Program-made: the position numbers and the translations under genes
NCBI RefSeq assembly: GCF_001544515.1
Contig: NZ_FCOL02000042.1
Span: 1-48,396 of the forward strand
Source of the DNA: Caballeronia terrestris
GTDB taxonomy: Bacteria > Pseudomonadota > Gammaproteobacteria > Burkholderiales > Burkholderiaceae
Length of the DNA: 48,396 nucleotides
Direction: 5' to 3'
The notes under the pieces: model-generated
What the model was told of the DNA's origin: nothing
Seen by the model: the letters and a program-made list of their open reading frames with translations, nothing else
The model's database searches: none
Shown: one piece after another, positions 24,728-32,561 of the stretch
How positions within the stretch are numbered: the stretch's first letter is position 1
Layout: the number at the start of each line of letters is the position of its first letter

Positions 24728-24806
24728 TGTCGGCTCCTTGAAAACATCATGACGGCTTGCAAGCCGCGTCGATTTGTTCAGGCGAATGACGGCGCGCAGG
24801 ACGATG

Positions 24807-24848
24807 TTGACAAGCGCGACTCCGCCTCCTAGCCTGCTAGCATGTTAG
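24807..24848 (+). promoter_or_regulatory. promoter with overlapping CTAG-repeat operator in the fucD/gntR divergent gap
   Basis: TTGACA at 24807-24812, a 17-base spacer, then TAGCCT at 24830-24835 make a good sigma-70 promoter toward the GntR gene. Overlapping and following the -10 is CTAG-N4-CTAG-N4-TTAG (24829-24848), repeating every 8 bases; its right half CTAGCATGTTAG is a near-perfect palindrome. This position suits autorepression by the FCD regulator encoded just downstream. Confidence 0.6.
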
Positions 24849-24866
24849 TTCGAAATCAGGGGCTGC

Positions 24867-25604
24867 GTGAGCGATTCGACCGACGATGCGAGTCTTGCCG
24901 CCAACCCCTATCGCGCTCTGGAAACGCTCCAGGGCGCCGGACGCGGCAGTCTCACCGACGCCGTGGCGGAGGCGTTGCGTGGCGCGATCATCAGCCTCGC
25001 GATGGAGCCCGGCATGATGATCGACAAGCTCGCCGTGTGCGAACGCATGGGCGTGTCGCGCTTTCCGGTATCGGCGGCGCTCGCGAAGCTCGCGGCGGCG
25101 GGACTCGTCGAAGTCTTGCCGCAGCGCGGCACGCGCGTGATGCCAATAGTGATGCACGACATCCGCCAGCATCTGTTCATTCGCAGCGCCCTCGAAGTGG
25201 AGACGGTGCGCACGCTGACAGGTGCTTCACCCGATGCAATGATCGACGTGCTCGGTGCACTCGACGCAAATCTGAACCGGCAGCGCGAGATTGTCGCGGC
25301 GGGCTTGCGGCCCGAATTCCATACGCTCGATCTCGCGTTTCACGAGATCCTGCTCGATGCAACCGGCTTGCCGCGCGTGAAGGAGATCGTCGCGGTGTCG
25401 CGCAGTGCGCTCGATCGCGCGCGACGGCTGATGGCGAGCCCCGAGCGCCACGCGCATACGCTTGCCGAGCACGAGCGCATCGTCGAAGCCATACGAACAC
25501 GCGATGCGGAAGCGGCCGCGCATGCGATGCACCATCACCTGGATGAAGTCGTCGCGGAGTTGCGGCGCTTCGCCAGCGAACGGCCGGATTTGTTCAGGGA
25601 ATGA
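24867..25604 (+). CDS. GntR-family regulator (FCD), probable regulator of the sugar module
   Basis: A 245-residue regulator. The winged helix (about 27-95) includes LRGAIISLAMEPGMMIDKLA and MGVSRFPVSAALAKLAAAGLVEVLPQRGTRV. The FCD domain has the metal-site pattern RSALEVETVR, FHTLDLAFHEILL, EHERIVEAI and HAMHHHLDEVV. FCD proteins of this layout commonly sense sugar acids. The GTG start at 24867 directly follows the operator. It leads the transporter operon (69 bases to the binding protein) and is divergent from fuconate dehydratase, so it likely controls both. The effector may be L-fuconate or a product; that is inference. Confidence 0.88.
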   Translation: MSDSTDDASLAANPYRALETLQGAGRGSLTDAVAEALRGAIISLAMEPGMMIDKLAVCERMGVSRFPVSAALAKLAAAGLVEVLPQRGTRVMPIVMHDIRQHLFIRSALEVETVRTLTGASPDAMIDVLGALDANLNRQREIVAAGLRPEFHTLDLAFHEILLDATGLPRVKEIVAVSRSALDRARRLMASPERHAHTLAEHERIVEAIRTRDAEAAAHAMHHHLDEVVAELRRFASERPDLFRE

Positions 25605-25673
25605 CGAATAACGGATAACGCGTGACTGAGGAGATGACTCAGGTTAGTCAACCCGGTGTGGAGGAGACAAAAA

Positions 25674-27155
25674 ATGAAGCTGCTAAGACTGGCAAGCGCG
25701 GCCGTTGCAATGGCGGCCGCGGGACTCGTCGCGGGCACGGCAGAGGCCGCGGAGGACTTCAAGGGCGTGACCGTCAACGTAATGACGTTCGTCGGGCCGC
25801 AGATCGCGGAGCCGTTGCAGCGCCGCGCGCCCGAGTTTGAAAAGCTGACGGGCGCGAAGGTCAACATCCTGACGGTGCCGTTCTCGGATCTCTATCAGAA
25901 GCTGTTGACGGACTGGGCTTCCGGTACGAACTCGGTGGACGCCGCCGTGTTCGCGCCGCAATGGATGGTCGATTACACGAAGGGCAATTTCCTCGAAGAC
26001 CTTTCGGGACGCATCGCGAAGGATGCGGCGCTGAAGGAAGGCGACGTGATGCCGTTCTTCGTCGACTTCTCGCAGAAGTTCAACGGCAAGACGTATCTGG
26101 TCGCGCTCGACGGCGACTTCCAGATGGTCTACTACCGCACCGATATCCTGAAGGCGCTCGGCAAGCAGCCGCCTAAAACCTGGGACGACTATCTCGACAT
26201 CGCGAAGGCGGCCAACGGCAAGACGTTCGAAGGCGGCGACGGCAAGCCGGTTGCCGGATCGTGCATTTCGAAGAAGCGTAACGCGCAGGCTTACTGGGCG
26301 ATCATTTCGATCGCGGGCGGCTATCTGCAATCGAAGGGCACGGCGCAAGGCGCGTTCTTCGATCCGCGCACCTTCAAGCCGCTCGTGAACAACGACGCGT
26401 TCAAGGCCGCGCTCAACGTGCTCAAGGAATCGACGAGCTACGGGCCGCCCAACGAGATCAATCTCGACGTCGGCGATACGCGCAGCGCGTTTATCTCCGG
26501 ACATTGTGCGTTGACGCTCGACTGGGGCGACGTCGGCGTGCTGGCGATCGATCCGAAGCAGTCGAAGGTGATCGACAAGGTCGGCGCCGTGATCCTGCCG
26601 GGCTCGACGAAAGTGCTGAACCGCGATACCGGCAAGCTCGTGCCGTGCGACAAGAGCACGTGCCCGTATGCCGTCGATGGCGTGAATCACGCGCCGTTCG
26701 CGGCGTTCGGCGGGTGGTCGGGCGGGGTCAATTCGAAGGCCAAACCGAAGGTGAAGGAGGCCGCTTATGCGTTTCTCTCATACATGAGCCAGCCGGCGCA
26801 ATCGAACGTGGACGTGACGATCGGCGCGACGGGTTTCAATCCGTATCGCCGCTCGCAGTTCACCGACATGGCGATGTGGAAAAAGGCGGGCATGAGCGAG
26901 CCGGCGGCGAATTCGTATCTCGGCGCGATCAAGTCGAGCCTGGAAAGCCCGAACATGATCATCGACTTGCGCATTCCGCAGAATCAGCGCTATGAACAGG
27001 TCGTGCTCGACACGGCGGTGGCGCGCTTCCTCGCGGGCGAACTCGATGCCGATGCGACGATGAAGGCGATCCAGAGCGGCTGGGACGAAATCACCGAGGA
27101 CCTCAACAAGGACACGCAGTTGCGCGCGTACAAGGCGTCGATCGGAGCGAAGTAG
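25674..27155 (+). CDS. sugar ABC transporter substrate-binding protein (family 1)
   Basis: A 493-residue periplasmic binding protein of the family-1 (CUT1) class, longer than the usual 410-430. A signal peptide of about 25 residues ends in AEA. The mature part shows VMTFVGPQIAEPLQRRAPEFEKLTGAKVNI near the start and FNGKTYLVALDGDFQMVYYR, typical of sugar-binding lobes. Four Cys in the mature protein (in GSCISK, GHCALT and PCDKSTCPYA) may form disulfides. ATG 25674 has GGAGGAG upstream; GTG 25656 in frame is less likely. It delivers a sugar or polyol to the permeases downstream; adjacent fucD hints at fucose or a similar sugar. Confidence 0.88.
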   Translation: MKLLRLASAAVAMAAAGLVAGTAEAAEDFKGVTVNVMTFVGPQIAEPLQRRAPEFEKLTGAKVNILTVPFSDLYQKLLTDWASGTNSVDAAVFAPQWMVDYTKGNFLEDLSGRIAKDAALKEGDVMPFFVDFSQKFNGKTYLVALDGDFQMVYYRTDILKALGKQPPKTWDDYLDIAKAANGKTFEGGDGKPVAGSCISKKRNAQAYWAIISIAGGYLQSKGTAQGAFFDPRTFKPLVNNDAFKAALNVLKESTSYGPPNEINLDVGDTRSAFISGHCALTLDWGDVGVLAIDPKQSKVIDKVGAVILPGSTKVLNRDTGKLVPCDKSTCPYAVDGVNHAPFAAFGGWSGGVNSKAKPKVKEAAYAFLSYMSQPAQSNVDVTIGATGFNPYRRSQFTDMAMWKKAGMSEPAANSYLGAIKSSLESPNMIIDLRIPQNQRYEQVVLDTAVARFLAGELDADATMKAIQSGWDEITEDLNKDTQLRAYKASIGAK

Positions 27156-27158
27156 CGT

Positions 27159-28313
27159 ATGCAATCTTCGTCGCAGGCATCGTCGGCGGGCGCGCCGCGT
27201 CGCGCGTGGCGGCGCTCGTCGGTATCGAACTGGCTCGACCGGCAGGCGCCGTATGTATTCGTCCTGCCGACGGTGCTCGTGATCCTCGCGTTCTCGATCT
27301 TTCCGCTCGTAAGTTCGGCGTATCTGTCTCTGATGCGTTTTTCGCTGGGCGAGGGCGGCTATGAACTGACGTTCGTCGGACTGCGCAACTACGTGCGGCT
27401 TTTCAGCGGCACGCAGCAGTTTCATTTCGTCGGCGTGTTCAGGCCGCCGGGCATCGCAAGCATCGCGGTGATGGTTGTAGCGGTGTTGCTCGTCGCGTGG
27501 TGGTTCGTGCGCTATTTGCGTGGCGCTCGCCGGTCGATCATCGGCTTCATCGGACGATCGATTTCAGCCGTCCTGTTCCTCGCGCTCGTGTGGCTCGCGG
27601 CCAATACGACAGGCAACGGCGGCGCGCTCGGCAGCCTGATGGTGACGATGTTCTATGTCGTGTTCGGCGTGGCCTTGCAGTTTCTCATCGGGCTCGGCCT
27701 CGCTTATCTTTGCACGTTGCCGCTCAAGGGCGGGCGCTTTTTCCGTCTGCTTTTCTTCCTGCCGCTGATGGTCACGCCCGTAGGCATTGCGTACATGTTC
27801 CGCATGATGGCCGACACCTCCGTCGGTCCGCTCGCGCCGCTCTGGGCGGCGCTCGGGCTCGGGCAGATCGCGTGGGCCGCGGACCCGTGGCTCGCGCGCT
27901 CGGTCGTCGTGATCGGCGATACGTGGCAATGGGTGCCGTTCATGTTCCTCGTGCTGCTCGCCGCGCTCGAAGGCACGTCGCGCGATCAGATCGAAGCGGC
28001 GCAGCTCGACGGCGCGTCGAACTGGCGCATCTTTCGCGACGTCACATGGCCGTCAATTGCGCCGGTCGCCGCAAGCGCGGTGCTGATCCGTCTGATCGAA
28101 GCGTTCAAGGTCGTGGACTTGCCGAACGTGCTGACGAACGGCGGCCCCGGCATCGCGACGGAATCGATGACGCTGCACGCGTTCATCGAATGGCGCACGC
28201 TGAATCTCGGCGGCGCTTCGGCGGTGGCGTACATGCTGTTCTTCGTCTCGACGATTGCGTGCGTGTCGTTCTTCCAGCTCGTCGTCAGGCGCGCGAGGGG
28301 GCAAGCGGCATGA
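27159..28313 (+). CDS. sugar ABC transporter permease 1 (MalF type) with extra membrane hairpin
   Basis: A 384-residue inner-membrane permease, about 90 longer than usual for CUT1 proteins. Segment 1 spans about 30-55. The FVGLRNYVRLFSG motif that normally leads straight into segment 2 is followed by an insert of about 55 residues (about 95-152) with two hydrophobic stretches. The canonical FYVVFGVALQFLIGLGLAYL segment comes after it. The ATPase-coupling EAA loop reads EAAQLDGASNWRIFRDVTWP. It starts 3 bases after the binding-protein stop, and its last codons overlap permease 2 (ATGA). Family firm; role of the insert unknown. Confidence 0.88.
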   Translation: MQSSSQASSAGAPRRAWRRSSVSNWLDRQAPYVFVLPTVLVILAFSIFPLVSSAYLSLMRFSLGEGGYELTFVGLRNYVRLFSGTQQFHFVGVFRPPGIASIAVMVVAVLLVAWWFVRYLRGARRSIIGFIGRSISAVLFLALVWLAANTTGNGGALGSLMVTMFYVVFGVALQFLIGLGLAYLCTLPLKGGRFFRLLFFLPLMVTPVGIAYMFRMMADTSVGPLAPLWAALGLGQIAWAADPWLARSVVVIGDTWQWVPFMFLVLLAALEGTSRDQIEAAQLDGASNWRIFRDVTWPSIAPVAASAVLIRLIEAFKVVDLPNVLTNGGPGIATESMTLHAFIEWRTLNLGGASAVAYMLFFVSTIACVSFFQLVVRRARGQAA

Positions 28314-29347
28314 ACGTGTTCAAGCGCTGGTTCGTTCGCGCGCGCATCGACGAGATGCCGCCTGGCTCGCGCGTGATCGCTTATGCGCTGCTCGCGCTGT
28401 GGTCGCTCGTCGTGCTTTTTCCGCTCTACTGGATGGCGATCACGTCGTTCAAGCTGCCCATCGACGTATCGAGCGGCCCGGTATATCTGCCCTTCATCGA
28501 CTTCAAGCCGAGCCTCGATGCGTGGCACTACATCTTCGTCGACCTCGGGCCCGACACGTTCCGTCCGTACCTCAACTCACTGATCATCGCGACGTGCGGC
28601 ACGGCGGCGTCCGTCTTCTTCGGATCGATGGCGGCGTATGCACTCGCTCGCATCGAATACAAGCCGCCTGTGGCCGCCGTGGGCCTCGGCGTGCTGATGA
28701 TCGCGGCGCTCATCGCGGCGGTGGGCTGGGGCGGAGTCGATTTGCGCATCGCGGCGGCCGTAGGCATCGCGCTCTTCGTGCTGCTCTTGCGTCCGATCGT
28801 GCGCCGCGCGCGCCGGCATCTCGGCAACGACGACATCCTGTTCTGGATCGTCTCGCAGCGCATCCTGCCGCCTGTCGTCACGGTGATCCCGATCTATCTC
28901 ACCTTCAAGAGCGTCGGCCTGCTCGACACACATCTCGCGCTCATCATTACCTACGCAACGGCGAACGTGCCGATCGTCGTGTGGCTGATGTTCGACTTCT
29001 TCGATGGCGTACCGAAGGAGATCGAGGAGAGCGCGCAGATCGACGGCGCGACGCGTTTCGCGATCCTGTTCGGCATCGTGTTTCCGCTCGTGGCGCCGGG
29101 CCTCGTCGCGACGAGTTTGCTCGTGCTGATCCTGTCATGGAACGAGTACCTGTTCGCGCTCTTTCTGACGACCGCCAACGCGCAGACGCTGCCGCTTCTC
29201 GTGGCCGCGCAGAACGCAACACGCGGGCCGCAATGGTGGAACATGTCAGTGCTGATTCTGATCATGATCCTGCCGGTGATGTTGCTGACGCTCACGCTGC
29301 AGCGCTTCATCGTGAAGGGCATTCTCGTGGGAGCGGTCAAGGGATGA
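28310..29347 (+). CDS. sugar ABC transporter permease 2 (MalG type) with extra membrane hairpin
   Basis: A 345-residue inner-membrane permease, about 65 longer than the usual 275-280. Canonical features: FPLYWMAITSFK after segment 1, LNSLIIATCGTAASVFFGSMAAYALARIEY, then RILPPVVTVIPIYLTFKSVGLLDT. The EAA loop reads EESAQIDGATRFAILFGIVFPL. Between AYALARIEY and RILPPVV lies an insert of about 48 residues with two hydrophobic stretches and a basic RPIVRRARRH end. The ATG overlaps the stop of permease 1, and its own stop overlaps the ATPase start, so translation is coupled through the operon. Confidence 0.9.
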   Translation: MNVFKRWFVRARIDEMPPGSRVIAYALLALWSLVVLFPLYWMAITSFKLPIDVSSGPVYLPFIDFKPSLDAWHYIFVDLGPDTFRPYLNSLIIATCGTAASVFFGSMAAYALARIEYKPPVAAVGLGVLMIAALIAAVGWGGVDLRIAAAVGIALFVLLLRPIVRRARRHLGNDDILFWIVSQRILPPVVTVIPIYLTFKSVGLLDTHLALIITYATANVPIVVWLMFDFFDGVPKEIEESAQIDGATRFAILFGIVFPLVAPGLVATSLLVLILSWNEYLFALFLTTANAQTLPLLVAAQNATRGPQWWNMSVLILIMILPVMLLTLTLQRFIVKGILVGAVKG

Positions 29348-30462
29348 CGGACATGCACATGCCGGCAGCGGACGCGCGGCTCGGCCAGATCGCGGCTTCG
29401 CAGCACTCGAAGAGCGTGTCGCTGCGCAACGTCGGCAAGACCTTCGGCGATACGCGCGTGCTGCGCGATCTCACGCTCGACGTGCACGCGGGCGAGTTCC
29501 TCGTGCTGCTCGGCGAATCGGGCTGCGGGAAGACCACGGCGCTGCGCATCATCGCGGGGCTGGAGTCGGCGACCGAAGGCACGGTGCACGTCGGCGAGCG
29601 CGACGTGACGAACGACCTGCCGCGCGATCGCGACGTGGCGATGGTGTTCCAGTCGTACGCGCTCTACCCGCACAAGACGGTGTTCGAGAACATCGCGTAT
29701 CCGCTGATCGTGCGCAAGCGCGCGAAGGACGAGATCGAAGCGGCTGTGCGCGAAGTCGCCGCGAGCGTGCAACTCGAGCCGCTTCTCACGCGCTATCCGC
29801 GCCAGCTTTCAGGCGGACAGCGGCAGCGCGTGGCGCTCGCCCGCGCGATCATCCGCCGGCCGGCGGCGTTCCTGATGGACGAGCCGCTCTCGAACCTCGA
29901 TGCGAAGCTGCGCGGCCACATGCGCGCGGAACTCAAGCACATGCAGCACGAACTCGACATCACGACGATCTACGTCACGCACGACCAGATTGAGGCGATG
30001 ACGCTCGCGCATCGCGTCGCGCTGATCGACAAGGGTGTGCTGCAGCAACTCGATACCCCCGCGCGCATCTACTCCGACCCCGCGAACCTGTTCGTCGCGG
30101 GCTTCATCGGTTCGCCGCCGATGAACTTCCTGCGCGGCACGCTTGGAGGCCGCCGTTTCGAGGCGCAAGACCTGGCACTCGCCGCCGACGTGGACCATCG
30201 CGGCGATGCGACGCTCGGCGTGCGGCCAGAGGAGTGCGCGCTCGTCGCGGCATTGGAGGGCGAGATGCAGGGCCGCATCTACTCGGTGGAGCTGATCGGC
30301 GACCACTCGCTCGTCACGCTGAATGTAGGCGAGCAGAAAGTGATCGTGAAGGTGTCGAACATGTTCGCGGGCGAGATCGGCAGCGCGGCGGGCGTGCGCG
30401 TGAACCGCGAGCGTATTTATTTCTTCGACCAGCAGACTGGGCAGCGCATCCGGCAAAAATAA
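29344..30462 (+). CDS. sugar ABC transporter ATPase (UgpC/MalK type)
   Basis: A 372-residue CUT1 ATPase. Walker A GESGCGKT is at about 57-64. The Q-loop is VFQSYALYPHKTV, the signature LSGGQRQRVALARAI, Walker B AFLMDEPLSNLDA, and the switch His lies in VTHDQIEAM. The C-terminal third is the OB-fold regulatory domain (FIGSPPMNFLRG, LGVRPEEC and IYFFDQQTG near the end). Such ATPases power uptake of sugars or glycerol-3-phosphate. ATG 29344 overlaps the permease stop by 4 bases. It ends the operon. Confidence 0.93.
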   Translation: MTDMHMPAADARLGQIAASQHSKSVSLRNVGKTFGDTRVLRDLTLDVHAGEFLVLLGESGCGKTTALRIIAGLESATEGTVHVGERDVTNDLPRDRDVAMVFQSYALYPHKTVFENIAYPLIVRKRAKDEIEAAVREVAASVQLEPLLTRYPRQLSGGQRQRVALARAIIRRPAAFLMDEPLSNLDAKLRGHMRAELKHMQHELDITTIYVTHDQIEAMTLAHRVALIDKGVLQQLDTPARIYSDPANLFVAGFIGSPPMNFLRGTLGGRRFEAQDLALAADVDHRGDATLGVRPEECALVAALEGEMQGRIYSVELIGDHSLVTLNVGEQKVIVKVSNMFAGEIGSAAGVRVNRERIYFFDQQTGQRIRQK

Positions 30463-30526
30463 CCGTCCAAAGCGACTATATTTGAAGGGCAGGACTTTGC
30501 CAGCGCGTCCTGTAAGGAGGCGCACC

Positions 30527-31036
30527 ATGCGGCGTATTTATTTTCTCCTGCCCGACGTAAAAAGCGCGAAGGGCATCATCGACGAATTGCTGCTCAAGCG
30601 GGTCGAATGGCGGCACATTCACGTGCTCGCGCGGCCGCACATGCCGCTCGAAGACCTGCCGCAGGCGACGCTCGCGCAACGCAGCGACCTGCTCTACGCG
30701 CTCGGGCGCGGCACGGCGGCGGGCGGCGTCACCGGCATGCTCGCGGGACTCGTCGCGATGGCGTTTCCGCCCGCGGGGCTCACGATCGCCGGCGGGGCGG
30801 TGGTGTGCATGACGCTCGCGAGCGCCGGTTTCGGCGCATGGACCGCGACGATGATCGGCGTCGACGTGCCGAACACGCGTCTCAGGCGCTTCGAGCAGGC
30901 CATCGAGAACGGCGAGCTGCTGATGATGGTCGACGTGCCGAAGGGTCGCGTCGAGGAGATCGAGGAAGTCATCAAGAGCCACCATCCCGAGGCGGACGTC
31001 GAGGGCACGGACCCGACGATCCCCGCATTTCCGTAG
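30527..31036 (+). CDS. DUF1269-like membrane protein
   Basis: A 169-residue protein resembling the DUF1269 family. Residues 1-60 form a small alpha/beta domain beginning MRRIYFLLPDVKSAKGIIDE. The middle (about 68-115) is a glycine-rich hydrophobic hairpin (GTAAGGVTGMLAGLVAM and VVCMTLASAGFGAW), and the end returns to an alpha/beta piece (LLMMVDVPKGRVEEIEEVI). This order resembles glycine-zipper proteins linked to stress or envelope. No enzyme motif is seen; function unknown. ATG 30527 has a strong AAGGAGG site. It stands alone 64 bases after the sugar ATPase and has its own leader. Confidence 0.75.
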   Translation: MRRIYFLLPDVKSAKGIIDELLLKRVEWRHIHVLARPHMPLEDLPQATLAQRSDLLYALGRGTAAGGVTGMLAGLVAMAFPPAGLTIAGGAVVCMTLASAGFGAWTATMIGVDVPNTRLRRFEQAIENGELLMMVDVPKGRVEEIEEVIKSHHPEADVEGTDPTIPAFP

Positions 31037-31058
31037 GCCTTCACCGCGAGGTTTTTCT

Positions 31059-31096
31059 GATGCGCTAAGATCACGTGCCGGCACGTGATGCGCATC
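31059..31096. promoter_or_regulatory. nested palindrome upstream of the orphan parA
   Basis: A perfect 20-bp palindrome (31070-31089) carries CACGTG on each side of a CCGG centre. It is enclosed by a second inverted repeat, GATGCGC (31059-31065) and GCGCATC (31090-31096). It lies about 90 bases before parA, just ahead of an AT-rich run (31124-31150). It has no T-run, so it is more likely a protein site than a terminator. Confidence 0.5.
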
Positions 31097-31184
31097 GCCT
31101 TGCGCGCCGAAAACAGTCAGCATTTCGCTAAAAAATACGAAAATAAATGTCGAACTTCGTTTCAACGATGATTCTCAATCAAGG

Positions 31185-31961
31185 ATGAATAATTCGATGC
31201 GCCGAGTCGTATTCAATCAGAAGGGTGGTGTCGGAAAATCCACCATCGTATGCAATCTGGCCGCGATCAGTGCATCCCAGGGTTTGCGCACGCTCGTGCT
31301 CGACCTCGATCCCCAAGGTAATTCCAGCCAGTACCTGTTGGGCGCCGATGCGAAGGACGCGCAGCCGAATCTGGCGAGTTTCTTCGAAACGGCATTGAGC
31401 TACAGCTTTCGCGAACCGGAAATCAATTCATTCATCCATTCGACGCCATTCGAAAATCTCGACATCATTCCTTCGCATCCGAATCTGGATGCGTTGATGG
31501 GGAAACTCGAATCGCGTTACAAGATCTATAAGCTGCGTGACGCTTTAAAGGGCCTGCAGGATTACGACGCCGTTTATATCGACACACCGCCCGCGCTGAA
31601 TTTCTTTACGCGTTCGGCGCTGATCGCGGTCGAGCGCTGCCTGATTCCCTTCGATTGCGATGACTTTTCGCGCCGCGCGCTCTATTCGGTGCTCGAAAAC
31701 GTGCAGGAAATCCGCCACGACCACAATCCCGGTCTCGCAGTGGAAGGCATCGTCATCAATCAGTTCCAGCCGCGCGCGAGCCTGCCGCAGCAACTCGTCG
31801 ACGAATTGCGCAGCGAAAGCCTGCCGGTGCTGAACTCGCATATTTCACTGTCGGTGAAGATTCGCGAGAGTCATCAGCATGCTCGGCCGATGATCTATCT
31901 GGAACCACGTCACAAGCTCGCGCAGGAATATCTCGCGCTGCATAACGAGCTCAACGGTTAA
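31185..31961 (+). CDS. ParA-family ATPase, without a neighbouring parB
   Basis: A 258-residue deviant-Walker ATPase of the ParA/MinD/Soj group. The deviant Walker A reads KGGVGKST (about 14-21), followed by LVLDLDPQGNSSQYL and the Walker B-like VYIDTPPALN. There is no N-terminal DNA-binding domain, so it is the short chromosomal type. Such proteins use ATP-dependent surface patterning to place DNA, protein clusters or appendages. No ParB, centromere-binding protein or chemotaxis gene is adjacent, so the cargo is unknown. ATG 31185 gives MNNSMRRV; ATG 31197 is equally possible because the ribosome site is weak. Its AT-richer first 200 bases differ slightly from neighbours. Confidence 0.87.
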   Translation: MNNSMRRVVFNQKGGVGKSTIVCNLAAISASQGLRTLVLDLDPQGNSSQYLLGADAKDAQPNLASFFETALSYSFREPEINSFIHSTPFENLDIIPSHPNLDALMGKLESRYKIYKLRDALKGLQDYDAVYIDTPPALNFFTRSALIAVERCLIPFDCDDFSRRALYSVLENVQEIRHDHNPGLAVEGIVINQFQPRASLPQQLVDELRSESLPVLNSHISLSVKIRESHQHARPMIYLEPRHKLAQEYLALHNELNG

Positions 31962-31988
31962 GGCAGCGCAAAGGCGGGCGCGGGAAGC

Positions 31989-32357
31989 ATGAACCCCCTC
32001 CTGCTCGCCAATTTTGTGCTGATCGTGCACCTGGCGTTTGTTTTGTTCGTGGTGTTCGGCGGCGTGCTCGCGCTGCGCTATCGCAAGCTGGTCTGGCTGC
32101 ATTTGCCTGCACTGGCATGGGGCATCGCGATCGAATTGGCGGGCTGGGTGTGTCCGCTGACGCCGTTGGAAAATTACTATCTGCGCCTCTCCGGCGAGGC
32201 GGGCTACGCGGGCGGTTTCATCGAGCGGATGATTTCGCGCGTGCTCTATCCCGTCGATCTCACGCCCGCGCTGCGCTACGTGCTCGCGTCGCTCCTGATC
32301 GCCGTGAACGCGACGGTCTATGCGTTCGTCATCGTGCGCAAGCGGCGCGCGATGTGA
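31989..32357 (+). CDS. DUF2784 membrane protein
   Basis: A 122-residue protein with three or four membrane segments (about 5-30, 38-55 and 95-117). It matches DUF2784 in its opening LLANFVLIVHLAFVLFVVFGG and in WVCPLTPLENYYLR followed by GGFIERMI. Function unknown. It starts 27 bases after parA and may share its transcript. GGGAAG lies just before the ATG. Convergent with the FmdB gene, stops 6 bases apart. Confidence 0.85.
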   Translation: MNPLLLANFVLIVHLAFVLFVVFGGVLALRYRKLVWLHLPALAWGIAIELAGWVCPLTPLENYYLRLSGEAGYAGGFIERMISRVLYPVDLTPALRYVLASLLIAVNATVYAFVIVRKRRAM

Positions 32358-32363
32358 CCCGTT

Positions 32364-32528
32364 TCAACTCTTCTTCGTCGTACGCGCGACGAACGGCGTC
32401 GGGGCGTGCTGCACCTTGTCGCTGCCGCATTTGGGGCACTGGAGATTGACCGTCGCGTGCTCCGCGAGATGCTCCGCATGCTCGAACGTGGCGCCGCACT
32501 TTTCGCATCGGTACTGATAGGTCGGCAT
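32364..32528 (-). CDS. FmdB-type zinc ribbon protein
   Basis: A 54-residue protein. It begins MPTYQYRCEKCGATFE and has the second cysteine pair in LQCPKCGSDKV, giving the CxxC-CxxC ribbon of the FmdB regulatory family. Members are small zinc proteins, some linked to amidase or acetamidase regulation, most undefined. ATG 32528 has GGAGGAAAGTC upstream. It is 33 bases downstream of the MscS gene on the same strand, so co-transcription is likely. Confidence 0.88.
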   Translation of the reverse strand: MPTYQYRCEKCGATFEHAEHLAEHATVNLQCPKCGSDKVQHAPTPFVARTTKKS

Positions 32529-32561
32529 GACTTTCCTCCAACACAAGCCCTAAAAAGCATT

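Noticed and set aside
31070..31089. Intrinsic terminator of the DUF1269 gene at the 20-bp palindrome
   Set aside because: There is no T-run after either arm and no loop, so a protein-binding site is more likely.
31070..31089. Classical parS site
   Set aside because: It has CACGTG cores but not the TGTTTCACGTGAAACA consensus, and no ParB gene lies nearby.
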